Below are positions 19,984 through 31,821 of a stretch of DNA of 64,000 nucleotides, piece after piece. Source of the stretch: Vibrio chagasii (lineage in GTDB: Bacteria; Pseudomonadota; Gammaproteobacteria; Enterobacterales; Vibrionaceae). The notes under the pieces were generated by a model, which searched no databases, was not told the origin of the DNA, and saw nothing but the letters and a program-made list of their open reading frames with translations. The stretch covers positions 2,542,001 through 2,606,000 of the forward strand of contig NZ_AP025465.1 of the NCBI RefSeq assembly GCF_024347355.1, written 5' to 3'. Each line of letters begins with the position of its first letter. Position 1 is the first letter of the stretch. The translations under genes were made by a program, and so were the position numbers.

Positions 19984-20838
19984 ATGCAATCTCCGCATAT
20001 TGTTGAACTTAATGAGCAGAACTTTCGTCAAGTACTAGAAGGTTCGATGCAGACCCCTGTCCTCATCCATTTTTGGGCACCAATGAGCCAAGAGAGTGCT
20101 CAAGTCATTCCTGAACTACAAACCTTAACTCAGCAATACAATGGTGCATTCACGCTCGCGCTATTAAATTGCGAACAAGAGCAAGCCATTGCTAGCCAAT
20201 TTGGTGTTCAAGCACTGCCGACTATTGCACTGTTTGTTAACGGTCAACCTGTCGATGGCCTAGGTGGTCCGCAACGCATAGAAGCAATTGTGGAAATGCT
20301 TGGCAAACACCTTCCAAGCCAAGATGAATTGGCACTACGCCAAGCACTTGAGCAGATGCAAGCCGGTGAGCACACTCAAGCTTTAGCGGCTATGCAGCAG
20401 CTTCCAGCAGAACTAACGAGCAAAGGTGAAGTTAAACTGGCAATTGCAGAGTGTTTACTAGAAACCCAACAATTTGACCTTGCTGAGGCTCAGCTGGTAA
20501 CAATTCCACTCGAGTACCAAGACAACTACTACAAAGGCTTAGTCGCCAAGCTTGAACTTCATAAGCAAGCTGCCGATAGTCCAGAGATCCAAGCATTAGA
20601 AGCGGCGCTGCAGCAAAACCCAAGCGATGCGAAAACCGCGTCAGAATTGGCACTGCAATACCATCAAGTAAACCGTAGTGAAGAAGCAATGGACCTACTG
20701 TGGTCTTTTCTAGTCAAAGACCTCAATGCTCTTGATGGAGACATGAAAAAAGAGTTCATGGATATCCTAAGTGCACTTGGGCAAGGCAATCCTGTTGCTA
20801 GTAAGTACCGCCGTCAACTTTACTCTCTGCTTTACTAA
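19984..20838 (+). CDS. cnoX: CnoX (YbbN): thioredoxin-fold/TPR chaperone-holdase
   Basis: 284 aa. Thioredoxin domain in residues 1-110, then TPR-like helices. CnoX hands clients to GroEL/ES and shields them during bleach stress. The active-site segment reads WAPMSQES, with no Cys, so there is no CxxC or even the single SQHC Cys of E. coli. A Cys in the following NCEQEQ segment is kept, the equivalent of the E. coli Cys63. Start supported by CAAGGA. Neighbours qmcA-nfeD and cueR repeat the E. coli ybb arrangement. Confidence 0.93.
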   Translation: MQSPHIVELNEQNFRQVLEGSMQTPVLIHFWAPMSQESAQVIPELQTLTQQYNGAFTLALLNCEQEQAIASQFGVQALPTIALFVNGQPVDGLGGPQRIEAIVEMLGKHLPSQDELALRQALEQMQAGEHTQALAAMQQLPAELTSKGEVKLAIAECLLETQQFDLAEAQLVTIPLEYQDNYYKGLVAKLELHKQAADSPEIQALEAALQQNPSDAKTASELALQYHQVNRSEEAMDLLWSFLVKDLNALDGDMKKEFMDILSALGQGNPVASKYRRQLYSLLY

Positions 20839-20923
20839 TTAGGCTCCTTGATTCCTAAACAGTAAGTAGTCAAATACAAAATCGACAAAGCAACTCATAA
20901 GCTTTTTTGAATGAAAAACTCGT

Positions 20924-20957
20924 AATGGGCCATAAAATCAATGTTTTATGGCCCATT
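20924..20957 (+). terminator. Hairpin terminator after cnoX
   Basis: 14-bp perfect stem AATGGGCCATAAAA / TTTTATGGCCCATT; the T-run after it is short. Confidence 0.7.
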
Positions 20958-21043
20958 TCTCATTTATAAATTTACTCCCACTTTAAATATGCGCCAGTAT
21001 GAGTAATAAATAATTTGAAACTTAAACTTGCAAAGGACTTTGT

Positions 21044-21973
21044 ATGCCTATCGATACTTTTATTACTATTGGCGTCTTTACTGTCGTCGCACTGCTCTTT
21101 ATTTTCGCTGGTGTAAAAACCGTACCACAGGGTAATAACTGGACGGTAGAGCGCTTCGGCCGCTACACACACACACTAAAACCAGGCCTTAACTTAATCA
21201 TTCCGTTCATTGATAAAATCGGTCAACGAATCAATATGATGGAGCGAGTTCTTGATATCCCCGCGCAAGAAGTTATCTCTAAAGACAATGCCAATGTGGT
21301 TATTGATGCGGTCTGTTTCGTACAAGTGATTGATGCACCGCGAGCAGCGTATGAAGTCAATGACCTCGAGCACGCGATTCGTAACCTAACTTTGACTAAC
21401 ATTCGTACGGTACTGGGTTCAATGGAACTTGATGAGATGCTAAGTCAACGTGACATGATCAACACCAAGCTTCTTAACATCGTGGATGAAGCCACCAACC
21501 CGTGGGGCGTAAAGGTTACCCGTATCGAAATTAAAGACGTACAGCCACCAGCAGACCTGACGGCTGCGATGAATGCTCAGATGAAAGCGGAACGTAACAA
21601 GCGTGCCGATATCTTAGAAGCAGAAGGTGTAAGACAAGCTGAGATCCTTAAGGCTGAAGGTCACAAACAATCAGAGATCCTAAAAGCTGAAGGTGAAAAG
21701 CAAGCCGCAATACTTCAAGCAGAAGCACGTGAACGTGCGGCAGAAGCAGAAGCGAAAGCAACAGAAATGGTATCAACCGCAATTGCACAGGGTGACATGC
21801 AAGCCGTGAACTACTTTATTGCACAAGGCTATACCGAGGCATTGAAGTCAATTGGACAAGCAGAAAACGGTAAGATCATCATGCTACCACTTGAAGCGAC
21901 TGGCCTAATGGGCTCTGTTGCTGGTATCGCAGAAATGTTCACACACAAGAATGATACAATTAGTAAGGACTAA
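21044..21973 (+). CDS. qmcA: SPFH/stomatin-family membrane protein QmcA
   Basis: 309 aa. One N-terminal TM ([20 protein letters not shown]), an SPFH/PHB domain to about residue 180, then an Ala/Glu-rich coiled coil with repeated ILKAEG-type units (residues 200-245). Flotillin-like scaffold of the inner membrane, known to interact with FtsH-type proteases and microdomains. Ends 3 bp before the nfeD-like gene, so the two are an operon and, as in other bacteria, are expected to act together. Confidence 0.93.
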   Translation: MPIDTFITIGVFTVVALLFIFAGVKTVPQGNNWTVERFGRYTHTLKPGLNLIIPFIDKIGQRINMMERVLDIPAQEVISKDNANVVIDAVCFVQVIDAPRAAYEVNDLEHAIRNLTLTNIRTVLGSMELDEMLSQRDMINTKLLNIVDEATNPWGVKVTRIEIKDVQPPADLTAAMNAQMKAERNKRADILEAEGVRQAEILKAEGHKQSEILKAEGEKQAAILQAEARERAAEAEAKATEMVSTAIAQGDMQAVNYFIAQGYTEALKSIGQAENGKIIMLPLEATGLMGSVAGIAEMFTHKNDTISKD

Positions 21974-21976
21974 CTT

Positions 21977-22432
21977 ATGGTCGAATTACTAGAACAAGTA
22001 AACCACTGGCATTGGCTGGCGTTTGGTCTAGCGTTGCTTGCACTTGAACTGGTTGGAACCGCTGGTTACTTTTTGTGGATAGGCATCTCAGCCATGTTGG
22101 TCGGTGCTCTTTTGGGTGCTCTACCAATTGGTTGGCAGATGCAATGGCTATCCTTTGCTAGCTTCTCCCTAATCACCACTTGGTTGTGGTGGAGAAGGCA
22201 ACTATCTAGTGATAAGCGGTCAGATTCAAATAGAGAACTCAACCAAAGAGAAAAGCAGCTGGTAGGTCAAACAACTCGAATCGATAGTGACATTCGAAAA
22301 GGCAAGTGTCGTATCCGTCTAGGTGATACTACGTGGTCAGCGGTTACTGCTCACGACTTAGAAGCAGGCACAGAGGTGATCGTCATTGCTGTAGATGGCA
22401 TAGTATTAACGATTATTCCAACTAAAGAGTAA
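21977..22432 (+). CDS. NfeD-like membrane protein (YbbJ type)
   Basis: 151 aa: three N-terminal hydrophobic segments, a charged linker, then the C-terminal OB-fold of NfeD (GQTTRIDSDIRKGKCRIRLG, then ending near GIVLTIIPT). Partner of the stomatin gene 3 bp upstream. Lacks the ClpP-like serine protease domain of long NfeD proteins. Confidence 0.9.
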   Translation: MVELLEQVNHWHWLAFGLALLALELVGTAGYFLWIGISAMLVGALLGALPIGWQMQWLSFASFSLITTWLWWRRQLSSDKRSDSNRELNQREKQLVGQTTRIDSDIRKGKCRIRLGDTTWSAVTAHDLEAGTEVIVIAVDGIVLTIIPTKE

Positions 22433-22464
22433 TTCAAGCACTCCTTATCAAATCATTTTTTACT

Positions 22465-22497
22465 AAAGCCATAAGTAACACACTTACGGCTTTTTCT
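22465..22497 (+). terminator. Terminator after qmcA-nfeD
   Basis: Stem AAAGCC-TAAGT / ACTTA-GGCTTT with one mismatch, then TTTTTCT. It overlaps the cueR 3' end. Confidence 0.75.
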
Positions 22498-22879
22498 CTA
22501 CAAGTGAATCAATGATCGGGCAATGGCTATTTGAGTCTCCGGGGCATCGTTCAACCCACCCTTTCAATGTCTTCTGAATTGCCAATAGATCTTCAATTTT
22601 TTTGTTTACTTCTTCCAATTTACTAAGCGCTTTTGCTTTAACGTCGGCACTTTCCCGGCATGGATTATCAGCTAATTCAACAAGCGCACGGCACTCATCA
22701 AGTGAAAATCCGGCGCTCCTCGCCTTCGCAACGATGCCTAGCTGTTTTATCTGCTTATCACTATAGGTTCTGTAGCCATTTTCAGACCGAATAGGAGACG
22801 ATATTACGCCTTTATCTTCATAAAGACGAATAGACTTAGCTGATAGGTTGGTGATTTTTGCTGCTTCACTTATATTCAT
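22484..22879 (-). CDS. cueR: CueR, Cu(I)-responsive MerR-family regulator
   Basis: 131 aa. MerR winged helix at the N-terminus (MNISEAAKITNLSAKSIRLYE) and a dimerisation coiled coil. The metal loop CPGDSNSHCPI has the two Cys spaced by seven residues, which is the CueR signature for Cu/Ag/Au. It normally activates copA and a copper oxidase; copA is not adjacent in this window. Convergent with nfeD. Confidence 0.93.
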   Translation of the reverse strand: MNISEAAKITNLSAKSIRLYEDKGVISSPIRSENGYRTYSDKQIKQLGIVAKARSAGFSLDECRALVELADNPCRESADVKAKALSKLEEVNKKIEDLLAIQKTLKGWVERCPGDSNSHCPIIDSLVEKKP

Positions 22880-23237
22880 GATATTACTCTAATAACCAGA
22901 TATGCATGCGCGTTCTTGAGCCCTTATTACTTTTGATATAATAGCGAATAACACACTTAGATTCCCTCTATGAGTTCGTAAATATAATTAAAGAAAATAA
23001 AGTCTATCATTTATAGTAGTTTTTCTTTCATTAACGTACATAGCCATCATATTTTAAAGTTTACAATAACTGAGAATCAAAAACTTACTGATATGTCTAA
23101 TAAAATAAGTCACTGTTATTTTTAATGGAAAATTTTTATATAACTTTGACGTTTCATAATTCATGAGCATACTTTGGTATTGAGCATGCCAATTGCGTGC
23201 CCATCATATTTTTGGTAAGTACGAAAGGAAATCAGAT
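22880..23237. other. AT-rich intergenic region upstream of cueR and the small secreted protein
   Basis: 358 bp with no ORF worth calling. It contains the sigma-70-like promoter at 23146-23175. I see no MerR-type dyad for CueR. Confidence 0.5.
23146..23175 (+). promoter_or_regulatory. Sigma-70-like promoter of the small secreted protein gene
   Basis: TTGACG, 18-bp spacer, TACTTT; predicted start near 23182, giving a ~55-nt leader to the ATG at 23238. Confidence 0.5.
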
Positions 23238-23414
23238 ATGAAATTTATAACGATTGTGATAGCTAGCATTTTCATTTTTGCCACTCCAATCTCTATGGCA
23301 AAAAATAGTGCGGGGAAAGTATTTGGGGCAGGTGTGCCTTGTACATTTAGCGACGGGGTCGTTAAACAACTTCCCCGAGAACTGTGCAAAGCCTATGGGG
23401 GTTCTCATCAATAG
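23238..23414 (+). CDS. Small exported protein with a Cys pair, unknown function
   Basis: 58 aa. Signal peptide MKFITIVIASIFIFATPISMA, leaving a mature peptide of about 37 aa with two Cys (VPCTFSDG and ELCKAYGG) that could form a disulfide. ATG 23238 has AAAGGAA 8 nt upstream, so the longer in-frame extension is not used. I do not recognise the family. Confidence 0.65.
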   Translation: MKFITIVIASIFIFATPISMAKNSAGKVFGAGVPCTFSDGVVKQLPRELCKAYGGSHQ

Positions 23415-23422
23415 AGTAATGT

Positions 23423-23460
23423 GAGTTAGGTAGGAAAATATATGAGCTTCTACCTAACTC
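23423..23460. terminator. Inverted repeat between convergent small genes
   Basis: GAGTTAGGTAG / CTACCTAACTC, 11 bp each with a 16-nt loop and no T-run. Possible weak bidirectional terminator; overlaps the end of the lipoprotein gene. Confidence 0.35.
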
Positions 23461-23815
23461 GGTAAAAATCAGCACCGATAAATGCATCCCACCCTCTCTG
23501 CCACTCAGCTTTTATCATTATTTCTTGAGGCATACCCAAGCATTGATCCGTGTATCGTGTTCCTTTTACACCTTTCTCAAATGCTTTGTAGGGGTCACAA
23601 TACTCTGATTTACCTTTTTCATAACCCGCAAGGTAAGCAGATTCATCAAACTCAACCTTTTCTTTAATATCTGCCAACGAGTCATTATCTATCGTATACC
23701 CGCGAGAACCAAAACGCTCACCTTGACCATACCAAAACTCAGACGCTGTTTTCGGTGAAGAAGTACATGCTACCAAGCTAAAAGCAATTAATGTTACGGT
23801 TACAATACGTTTCAT
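23450..23815 (-). CDS. DUF2799-type lipoprotein
   Basis: 121 aa. Lipobox VAC at residues 15-17 after a short signal (MKRIVTVTLIAFSLVAC). The mature part matches the DUF2799 layout (W-x-GQGERFGSRG near residue 28, YLAGYEKGKSEYC near 61, WQRGWDAF near the end). Cell-envelope location, function unknown. The chitoporin terminator separates it from chiP, so it has its own promoter or depends on read-through. Confidence 0.8.
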   Translation of the reverse strand: MKRIVTVTLIAFSLVACTSSPKTASEFWYGQGERFGSRGYTIDNDSLADIKEKVEFDESAYLAGYEKGKSEYCDPYKAFEKGVKGTRYTDQCLGMPQEIMIKAEWQRGWDAFIGADFYRVR

Positions 23816-23831
23816 AAATATCTCCTAAAAA

Positions 23832-23859
23832 GCAAAAAGCTGGGCAAATGCCCAGCTTT
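23832..23859 (-). terminator. Intrinsic terminator after chiP
   Basis: Minus-strand stem AAAGCTGGGCA / TGCCCAGCTTT followed by TTTGCTTTTT. Confidence 0.88.
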
Positions 23860-23877
23860 ATCTATTTCTTATCTAAC

Positions 23878-25266
23878 TTACTTAACTCCGAAAGGAATTG
23901 TTAGTGCTAGTTTGAAATCGGTCTCATCATTGAATCCGTTAGAATAAACAGCCCAGTCATTTGCGTTAGTGTCATTGTAGTAATTAGTGTAGTAGAAACT
24001 AATGTTAGCATCTTTCAGTGCTCCAGCTTGTATCGCATAGTTTGCAAATAAGCTATATGCATACTCAACTAATTCATCGTAACCGTCAGCTTTCGCACCC
24101 GCACCATAAGCACCACTTACACCAGCACTGAAGCCTGTACCACCAATATCAGAGAAATCACGAGATGAAGATAAGAAGAACGCATATTCGCCATCGTGGT
24201 TAAAGTCAGAACGGTTGTTCCACCAAATATCATAAGCGCCATTAGAGCCACCATAGGCCTCTGTTAAGCGGTATGACATATTACCAACATTGCCACGAGT
24301 ATCTTCAGAATCAGCTACTGTGTATGTAGCTTCTGCTCGGAAGCTGTATTGACCCATAGACATAGATGTCAATAGTGCAGTTTGGAATGCAGTGCTATCA
24401 AACTGGTTATCATCATCGACTACGTACAATTGAGGAGACCAGTATAGCCCACCATCGGTTGTACCTTTAACTTTGACATGGAAGTTCTTACGGTCACCAT
24501 CTGTCAAAGCACCGTAACCAACATCAAAAGAAATACCGTTATCTAACGCATAGCGAGCACCTAATGAGTATACTTCACCCGCATCATTACCTGCGCCATC
24601 TTGGAATTCGTAAGTTTCTTTGAACCAAGGAGCTTTGTAGTTATCTGCCACAACAAGACCAAGTGAAAGATTACCAAAGCTAGCTCCAACTTCACCACCG
24701 CGGTATGTACCAGGAGCGAATGACCAGTTAACACCTAATGAACTTGGTACAGAAGGTTGGAAATAACCAAGTTGTGCATTTACACTCTCGCCAAACTTAA
24801 ACTTCATCGATGCTTTTGCAAATGAAACACCATTGTCAGTGTTATCACCACGACCATCTTCCCAGCAATCTGTAGAGTAGACTGAATCACATTGGAAGAA
24901 GTTCATTTCATGACCGCCACCCCATTTGCCTGCCTCTTGCCACATATCGAATGTGCTGTATACAACAGCATCAACACCAACGACGTCAGCTACATAGCCA
25001 GAATGGAAACCTAAATTAGCAAAAATAGAGCCGTGGTCTAAGTTAGCTGTTTTTGCTGTATCATTACCGTTTGCATCTTTACCAGCTCGGTCACGAGCAC
25101 GCATGAAGAAGTTTAGGTTACCGCTAATTGTAGACTCGGAGAAAAACTCAGACGCCTGGCTTGCATATTCAGGACCAATTGGATCTTCAGCCATAGCTGG
25201 AGCAGCAGAAAGTGCACCTACCATTGCTGCTGTAATCGCAGATACTTTAAAAAATTTGTTTTCCAT
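23878..25266 (-). CDS. chiP: Chitoporin-type outer-membrane porin
   Basis: 462 aa. Signal peptide to about residue 26 (ends APAMA-E), then a beta-barrel pattern of alternating aromatic strands ending in a long amphipathic strand with a terminal GVK. Begins EDPIGPEYASQASEF, close to the start I recall for vibrio chitoporins and OprD-like porins. Takes up chitooligosaccharides. The position next to ligA agrees with V. cholerae. RBS AGGAGT fits the start. OprD-family assignment by length; substrate by synteny. Confidence 0.82.
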   Translation of the reverse strand: MENKFFKVSAITAAMVGALSAAPAMAEDPIGPEYASQASEFFSESTISGNLNFFMRARDRAGKDANGNDTAKTANLDHGSIFANLGFHSGYVADVVGVDAVVYSTFDMWQEAGKWGGGHEMNFFQCDSVYSTDCWEDGRGDNTDNGVSFAKASMKFKFGESVNAQLGYFQPSVPSSLGVNWSFAPGTYRGGEVGASFGNLSLGLVVADNYKAPWFKETYEFQDGAGNDAGEVYSLGARYALDNGISFDVGYGALTDGDRKNFHVKVKGTTDGGLYWSPQLYVVDDDNQFDSTAFQTALLTSMSMGQYSFRAEATYTVADSEDTRGNVGNMSYRLTEAYGGSNGAYDIWWNNRSDFNHDGEYAFFLSSSRDFSDIGGTGFSAGVSGAYGAGAKADGYDELVEYAYSLFANYAIQAGALKDANISFYYTNYYNDTNANDWAVYSNGFNDETDFKLALTIPFGVK

Positions 25267-25505
25267 GGAATAAAACTCCTAAAAATGGATATAGCTGTTT
25301 GAATATTCCCCACCTAAAGTTGGCCGCCGTAGAGAGAAATACCTTTTCTTGTTTGAGAATCCTTAACGCTGAATTCTCTATTTCCTTTCTGGGTATACAC
25401 ATCGTGCATCCATGGCATTAAGACTAACTTCGCCCTCAAAAAGATCAATGAGAACTTAATTTTCATCTAAAAAAATATGAGTTGGTGCAAATTTACCATG
25501 TACTT

Positions 25506-25521
25506 AGTGATCCAGATCGAT
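25506..25521. promoter_or_regulatory. Possible CRP site upstream of chiP
   Basis: AGTGATCCAGATCGAT matches the consensus TGTGATCTAGATCACA at 11 of 16 positions, the left half well and the right half poorly. Catabolite control of chitin uptake genes is expected; the site is tentative. Confidence 0.35.
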
Positions 25522-25733
25522 AAATTTGAAAGGTCACACACAATAACACCTAAAGCCATATAAAACAGCAATTTAAGTAAGATCGCCTTTTATAAAAATA
25601 GATATGACTCGCATTTCTGATACAACTAGAACGCTATTTCATTAATGTTGAGCGCCGTCACTGTCCTGATTTTGTTGTTCGTATAGGAACAAAATTCTCA
25701 ACAATTAAAAAGCCACCATTTTTATAACAGACA

Positions 25734-25765
25734 CAAAAAAGGCACTCTCTTGAAAGGAGTGCCTT
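25734..25765 (-). terminator. Intrinsic terminator after ligA
   Basis: AAAGGCACTC / GAGTGCCTTT with a 9-nt loop, then TTTTTTGTG on the minus strand. Confidence 0.88.
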
Positions 25766-25789
25766 TGAGCTTTTTTTACCTGAATTTAC

Positions 25790-27856
<2,067 letters not shown>

Positions 27857-27894
27857 CTATAAATATAGATTATTTACTAGGCTAAACAATATGG

Positions 27895-28953
27895 CTAAAC
27901 ATTCGCTGCCGACATGAAGTCTCTAATCTGTTTGCGATAGTCTGATAAACGGTTTGGTGTCATCAAGTTACGCGATTCATCCAAGACGTTTCCACCCATA
28001 TCATCAGCAATCTTCTGTGCTGCACTCAACATCACATTGAAGTTTTGATCTGCTTGACCATAGCATGGCAACGTCATGAAGAACGAAATACCCTTAGTCG
28101 TAAAGTCAGCTGGATCATCATGCTCTAAAGTTCCTGGCTGCATCATGTTCGCGACACTGAAGATAACTTTAGGCTCATCAGCTGATTGTGCAAAACAGTG
28201 GTAAATAGACATCTCACCGTAGGTTAAGCCATTGTTCTCCATGCTGCGGAAAAGTTCAGTACCAACAAATGGGATTTCTCCAGCACAGTGAACATTAAGG
28301 ACAATCACCTCTAAGCCTAACTCTTCATCTTGCTTTGTTTCTTCAACAGGAGCAGCTTGTGGGGCAACACTCTCTTTAGCTACGAATGGTTCACTTGCAG
28401 TAAAAGTTTGTTGTGAAGCCATTGGCTCACTTGATACTACAGGCTCAGCAACTTGTTCTGCTTCAACTTCTTCAAAAGAGCCGTACTGCTCTTTAAAACC
28501 TGCATGGCTCTCTTTTTGCTCATCGGTCAGTTCGAAGCTAGGAACCTCTGGTTCTACTGCTTGTTCAACATCTTCCGGTTCGCTATCAACCTTAATAGGG
28601 TCTTCAACACTGAAAGAAGGCAAATCATTCAACTCGATATCGTCTTGTTGCTCTTCTTTTGATTGTGGTGCTGTAAGCGGATCTGAATCGATCAGCGGAT
28701 CAGCCGCAGATGGCGATACCGCAAAATCCGGCTCTTTACGCTCTTTTCGGATTATTTCAAAATCATCTTCTGGGGCGAATGAACGGTTTGGGATGGTTTC
28801 AGCATCGTCTAAGCTATCATTATCTAGCTTGCCAAGTGGCTTATCTCCAAACTTTGCTTTCCCTTCTTTTTTACTCGTCCACAAACCGTGGAACAATAAT
28901 GCGGCGATAGCTAGTGCGCCAACAATAATGAGTACAAATCGCAATTCCTGCAT
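27895..28953 (-). CDS. zipA: ZipA, FtsZ-binding cell-division protein
   Basis: 352 aa. N-terminal TM without a cleavage site ([22 protein letters not shown]), a charged then Pro/Glu/Val-rich unstructured linker (residues 25-210), and the C-terminal FtsZ-binding domain from about 215 (EVIVLNVHC, then the FFMTLPCYG segment). Tethers FtsZ to the membrane in the early divisome. Next to ligA, as in most gammaproteobacteria, and divergent from cysZ. Confidence 0.96.
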   Translation of the reverse strand: MQELRFVLIIVGALAIAALLFHGLWTSKKEGKAKFGDKPLGKLDNDSLDDAETIPNRSFAPEDDFEIIRKERKEPDFAVSPSAADPLIDSDPLTAPQSKEEQQDDIELNDLPSFSVEDPIKVDSEPEDVEQAVEPEVPSFELTDEQKESHAGFKEQYGSFEEVEAEQVAEPVVSSEPMASQQTFTASEPFVAKESVAPQAAPVEETKQDEELGLEVIVLNVHCAGEIPFVGTELFRSMENNGLTYGEMSIYHCFAQSADEPKVIFSVANMMQPGTLEHDDPADFTTKGISFFMTLPCYGQADQNFNVMLSAAQKIADDMGGNVLDESRNLMTPNRLSDYRKQIRDFMSAANV

Positions 28954-29181
28954 TTTTCGCTCTCAGCTTTCTTAGTCAACTAGCGGCAAAACGCTGTCAC
29001 TAAGTTGGGTTAATTTGACCAATCTCACTACTCTATCAAAAGTAGCCACTGTTTTAGAACAACTTAATACAATTAGTTCTTTAGATGGTGTGATTTTCAC
29101 CACGCTTTTTTTCTTAATTTCGGTCGAGTACACTAGACGTGTTTGCTATTTAACCAAATTCACATGTGACCTTAATTAAAT

Positions 29182-29937
29182 ATGACTATTGAATCTGTTC
29201 CCCGCTCCGGCTTTGGCTATTTTGTTTTCGGAATAAAAATCGCGTTGTCACCGAGCATTCGTAAATTTGTGCTACTTCCTCTGATCGCTAACGTCCTGCT
29301 GGTTGGCGGTGCGTTGTTTTATATCTTCTCTAACTTAAACACTTGGATTGAAGGCTGGATGGAAGGTTTACCAAGCTTCTTGTCATGGTTGTCCTATATC
29401 TTATGGCCACTATTGGTGTTAACTGTCTTAGCAACGTTTTCATATTTCTTTAGCACCCTTGCCAATTTCATTGCAGCTCCTTTTAACGGTTTGCTCTCTG
29501 AAAAAGTCGAAGAGCTACTTAGCGGCAAGAAAGTCAATGATGATGGCCTACTTGATGTTCTTAAAGATACACCGCGTATTTTAGCAAGAGAATGGCGCAA
29601 GCTTGTCTACGTTCTGCCAAAAGCGATCGGTTTATTCCTACTTTTGTTAATTCCAGCACTAGGACAAACCGTTGCACCGTTTTTATGGTTCATCTTCACC
29701 GCGTGGATGTTAGCGATTCAATACGCCGACTACCCATTCGATAACCATAAAATCAAATTTGATGACATGAGAAATAGTTTGAAACAAAAACAAGGTAAGA
29801 GCTATAGCTTCGGCGCGCTTGTTTCCGTGTTCACTACTATTCCAATTTTGAACCTGATTGTAATGCCCGTAGCCGTATGTGGTGCAACCGCGATGTGGGT
29901 TGCTGAATTTAAAGACCAAGCTCTACGCTCTCGCTAA
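29182..29937 (+). CDS. cysZ: CysZ sulfate permease
   Basis: 251 aa membrane protein with four to five hydrophobic segments and the family start (PRSGFGYFVFGIKIALSPSIRKFVLLPL), followed by the conserved QYADYPFDNHKIKFDDMR stretch near residue 180. Imports sulfate for cysteine synthesis. Upstream of cysK on the same strand, 219 bp apart, as in E. coli. The ribosome site is weak. Confidence 0.95.
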   Translation: MTIESVPRSGFGYFVFGIKIALSPSIRKFVLLPLIANVLLVGGALFYIFSNLNTWIEGWMEGLPSFLSWLSYILWPLLVLTVLATFSYFFSTLANFIAAPFNGLLSEKVEELLSGKKVNDDGLLDVLKDTPRILAREWRKLVYVLPKAIGLFLLLLIPALGQTVAPFLWFIFTAWMLAIQYADYPFDNHKIKFDDMRNSLKQKQGKSYSFGALVSVFTTIPILNLIVMPVAVCGATAMWVAEFKDQALRSR

Positions 29938-30156
29938 TTCTCCCCTCTGTATTAGCCTATCTATTTGAAGTTCTGACTTCACTGTAGATAGGCGTCAATT
30001 CTGCTACATATCTATATGATATAACTTTTTAATCCTTTTACCTTTTTTTCAACTTGTTTAATCTAAATTCAAGCTAAACAAACATCGAAAGACACTAGAC
30101 GGTAAAGTGATTGATATACATACGTTTAGTGCTGTCATTAAATGAAGGAATATCGC

Positions 30157-31125
30157 ATGAGCAAGATCTACGAAGACAACACCCTAACGATTGGTAATAC
30201 ACCTCTAGTCCGCCTAAACAAAGTAAGCAAAGGTAACGTCCTAGCTAAGATCGAAGCTCGTAACCCTAGCTTCAGTGTTAAGTGTCGTATCGGTTCTAAC
30301 ATGATCTGGGAAGCAGAAAAAGCAGGTACCCTTAAGCCAGGTATCGAGCTTGTTGAACCAACCAGTGGTAATACAGGTGTTGCACTGGCGTTCGTAGCAG
30401 CAGCGCGTGGTTACAAACTTACACTAACTATGCCTGAGTCAATGAGCTTAGAGCGTCGTAAGCTGCTTAAAGCGCTTGGCGCAAACCTAGTACTGACTGA
30501 AGCACCAAAAGGCATGAATGGCGCGATTGCTAAAGCAGAAGAGATTGTTGCTTCAGATCCAGACAAATACCTACTACTACAACAGTTCAACAACCCAGCT
30601 AACCCACAGATTCACGAACAAACAACAGGTCCTGAGATCTGGGAAGCAACAGACGGCGAGATTGACGTGTTTGTAGCTGGCGTAGGCACAGGCGGTACTA
30701 TCACTGGTACAAGTCGTTACATTAAAGGTGAAAAAGGCAAAGCCATCACTTCTGTCGCGGTAGAACCAGCAGAATCTCCAGTAATCGCACAGGCACTTGC
30801 AGGTCAGGAAATCAAACCAGCTCCGCACAAAATCCAAGGTATCGGTGCCGGTTTCATCCCTGGAAACTTAGATTTAGAACTTATCGACCGCGTAGAGTCA
30901 GTAACTTCTGAAGAAGCAATTGAAATGGCTCAACGACTAATGAAAGAAGAAGGTATTCTTGCAGGTATCTCTTCAGGTGCAGCAGTAGTAGCCGCGAACA
31001 GAATCTCTGAGCTACCTGAATTTGCAGGAAAAACCATTGTCACTGTACTTCCAAGCTCTGGTGAGCGTTACCTAAGTACAGCGCTATTTGCAGGTATCTT
31101 TACGGAAAAAGAGAACCAACAATAA
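30157..31125 (+). CDS. cysK: Cysteine synthase A (O-acetylserine sulfhydrylase)
   Basis: 322 aa from the ATG at 30157, matching E. coli CysK and preceded by AAGGAAT; an ATG five codons earlier overlaps that site. PLP-binding Lys in [11 protein letters not shown] near residue 42, the substrate loop TSGNTG near 69, [10 protein letters not shown] phosphate loop near 175, and [10 protein letters not shown] near the end. Makes cysteine from O-acetylserine and sulfide. Strong terminator follows. Confidence 0.97.
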   Translation: MSKIYEDNTLTIGNTPLVRLNKVSKGNVLAKIEARNPSFSVKCRIGSNMIWEAEKAGTLKPGIELVEPTSGNTGVALAFVAAARGYKLTLTMPESMSLERRKLLKALGANLVLTEAPKGMNGAIAKAEEIVASDPDKYLLLQQFNNPANPQIHEQTTGPEIWEATDGEIDVFVAGVGTGGTITGTSRYIKGEKGKAITSVAVEPAESPVIAQALAGQEIKPAPHKIQGIGAGFIPGNLDLELIDRVESVTSEEAIEMAQRLMKEEGILAGISSGAAVVAANRISELPEFAGKTIVTVLPSSGERYLSTALFAGIFTEKENQQ

Positions 31126-31151
31126 TATGTGGTCAAATCAATTTTTCGTCC

Positions 31152-31178
31152 AAAAAAGCCCCGTTTAGGGGCTTTTTT
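31152..31178 (+). terminator. Intrinsic terminator after cysK
   Basis: AAAAAAGCCCC / GGGGCTTTTTT with a 5-nt loop. Confidence 0.93.
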
Positions 31179-31427
31179 GTTGATCCCTGCCCCACCTTTG
31201 GTAATATCGGGTCTGTTTTATTTTTCGCTTCAAAATAAAAGAAGCAATAAACAGATTCTGAAGGTCGTGAGTCCTCAACAAAAGATGACCATGGCTGGAT
31301 AAAAATTTATAACCAGTCTAAGTTCTAACACGAACATGGCGTACTAGCCTCTAGCGCATTTGAGCTAAAGCAGTTAAGCTAAACTGGTTACAAACTTACA
31401 AAAAATAAATTAATTGGGGTATATAAA

Positions 31428-31685
31428 ATGTACGAGAAGCAAGTAGAAATCACAGCAGAAAACGGTCTTCACACTCGTCCAGCTGCACAGTTCGTTAAAG
31501 AAGCAAAATCTTTCGACGCTGACATCACAGTGACTTCTAACGGCAAAAGCGCTAGCGCGAAAAGCCTGTTCAAACTACAAACTTTAGGCCTAGTAAAAGG
31601 TACTAACGTAACTATTTCAGCTGAAGGTCCTCAAGCTCAGCAAGCAGTTGACCACCTAGTTGCTCTTATGGATCAACTACACTAA
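31428..31685 (+). CDS. ptsH: HPr phosphocarrier protein of the PTS
   Basis: 85 aa, the exact HPr length. Phosphorylated His15 in [12 protein letters not shown], regulatory-type Ser46 region [13 protein letters not shown]. Receives phosphate from enzyme I and passes it to EIIA proteins. First gene of ptsH-ptsI-crr. The 302-bp leader between the cysK terminator and ptsH probably carries the promoters; I cannot define them. Confidence 0.98.
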   Translation: MYEKQVEITAENGLHTRPAAQFVKEAKSFDADITVTSNGKSASAKSLFKLQTLGLVKGTNVTISAEGPQAQQAVDHLVALMDQLH

Positions 31686-31702
31686 TACGGTCTCCTTCTT
31701 TC

Positions 31703-31731
31703 AAAGCCATTTTGCATAGCAAAGTGGCTTT
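31703..31731 (+). terminator. Hairpin between ptsH and ptsI, likely partial terminator
   Basis: 13-bp stem AAAGCCATTTTGC / GCAAAGTGGCTTT (one G-U pair) with a 3-nt loop and a short T stretch. Would let ptsH be made in excess of ptsI. Confidence 0.5.
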
Positions 31732-31821
31732 GTTCGAAATAGATAGGAATAAGCGCGACATTAGTCGACGACTTAAAGTCACACACTCTCCCGTTTACAG
31801 TTGAACAACTAAGGTAAGGCT

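Larger units (their letters stand above)
25267..25789. other. Long leader and intergenic region upstream of chiP
   Basis: 523 bp with no ORF. It holds the chiP promoter and a long 5' leader, a CRP-like site near 25506, and the ligA terminator at the far end. A long leader fits post-transcriptional control by a small RNA, but I cannot identify one. Confidence 0.5.

Noticed and set aside
31180..31207. Sigma-70 promoter TTGATC-N16-TAATAT before ptsH
   Set aside because: It begins in the cysK terminator tail and the -35 match is mediocre; not strong enough to list.
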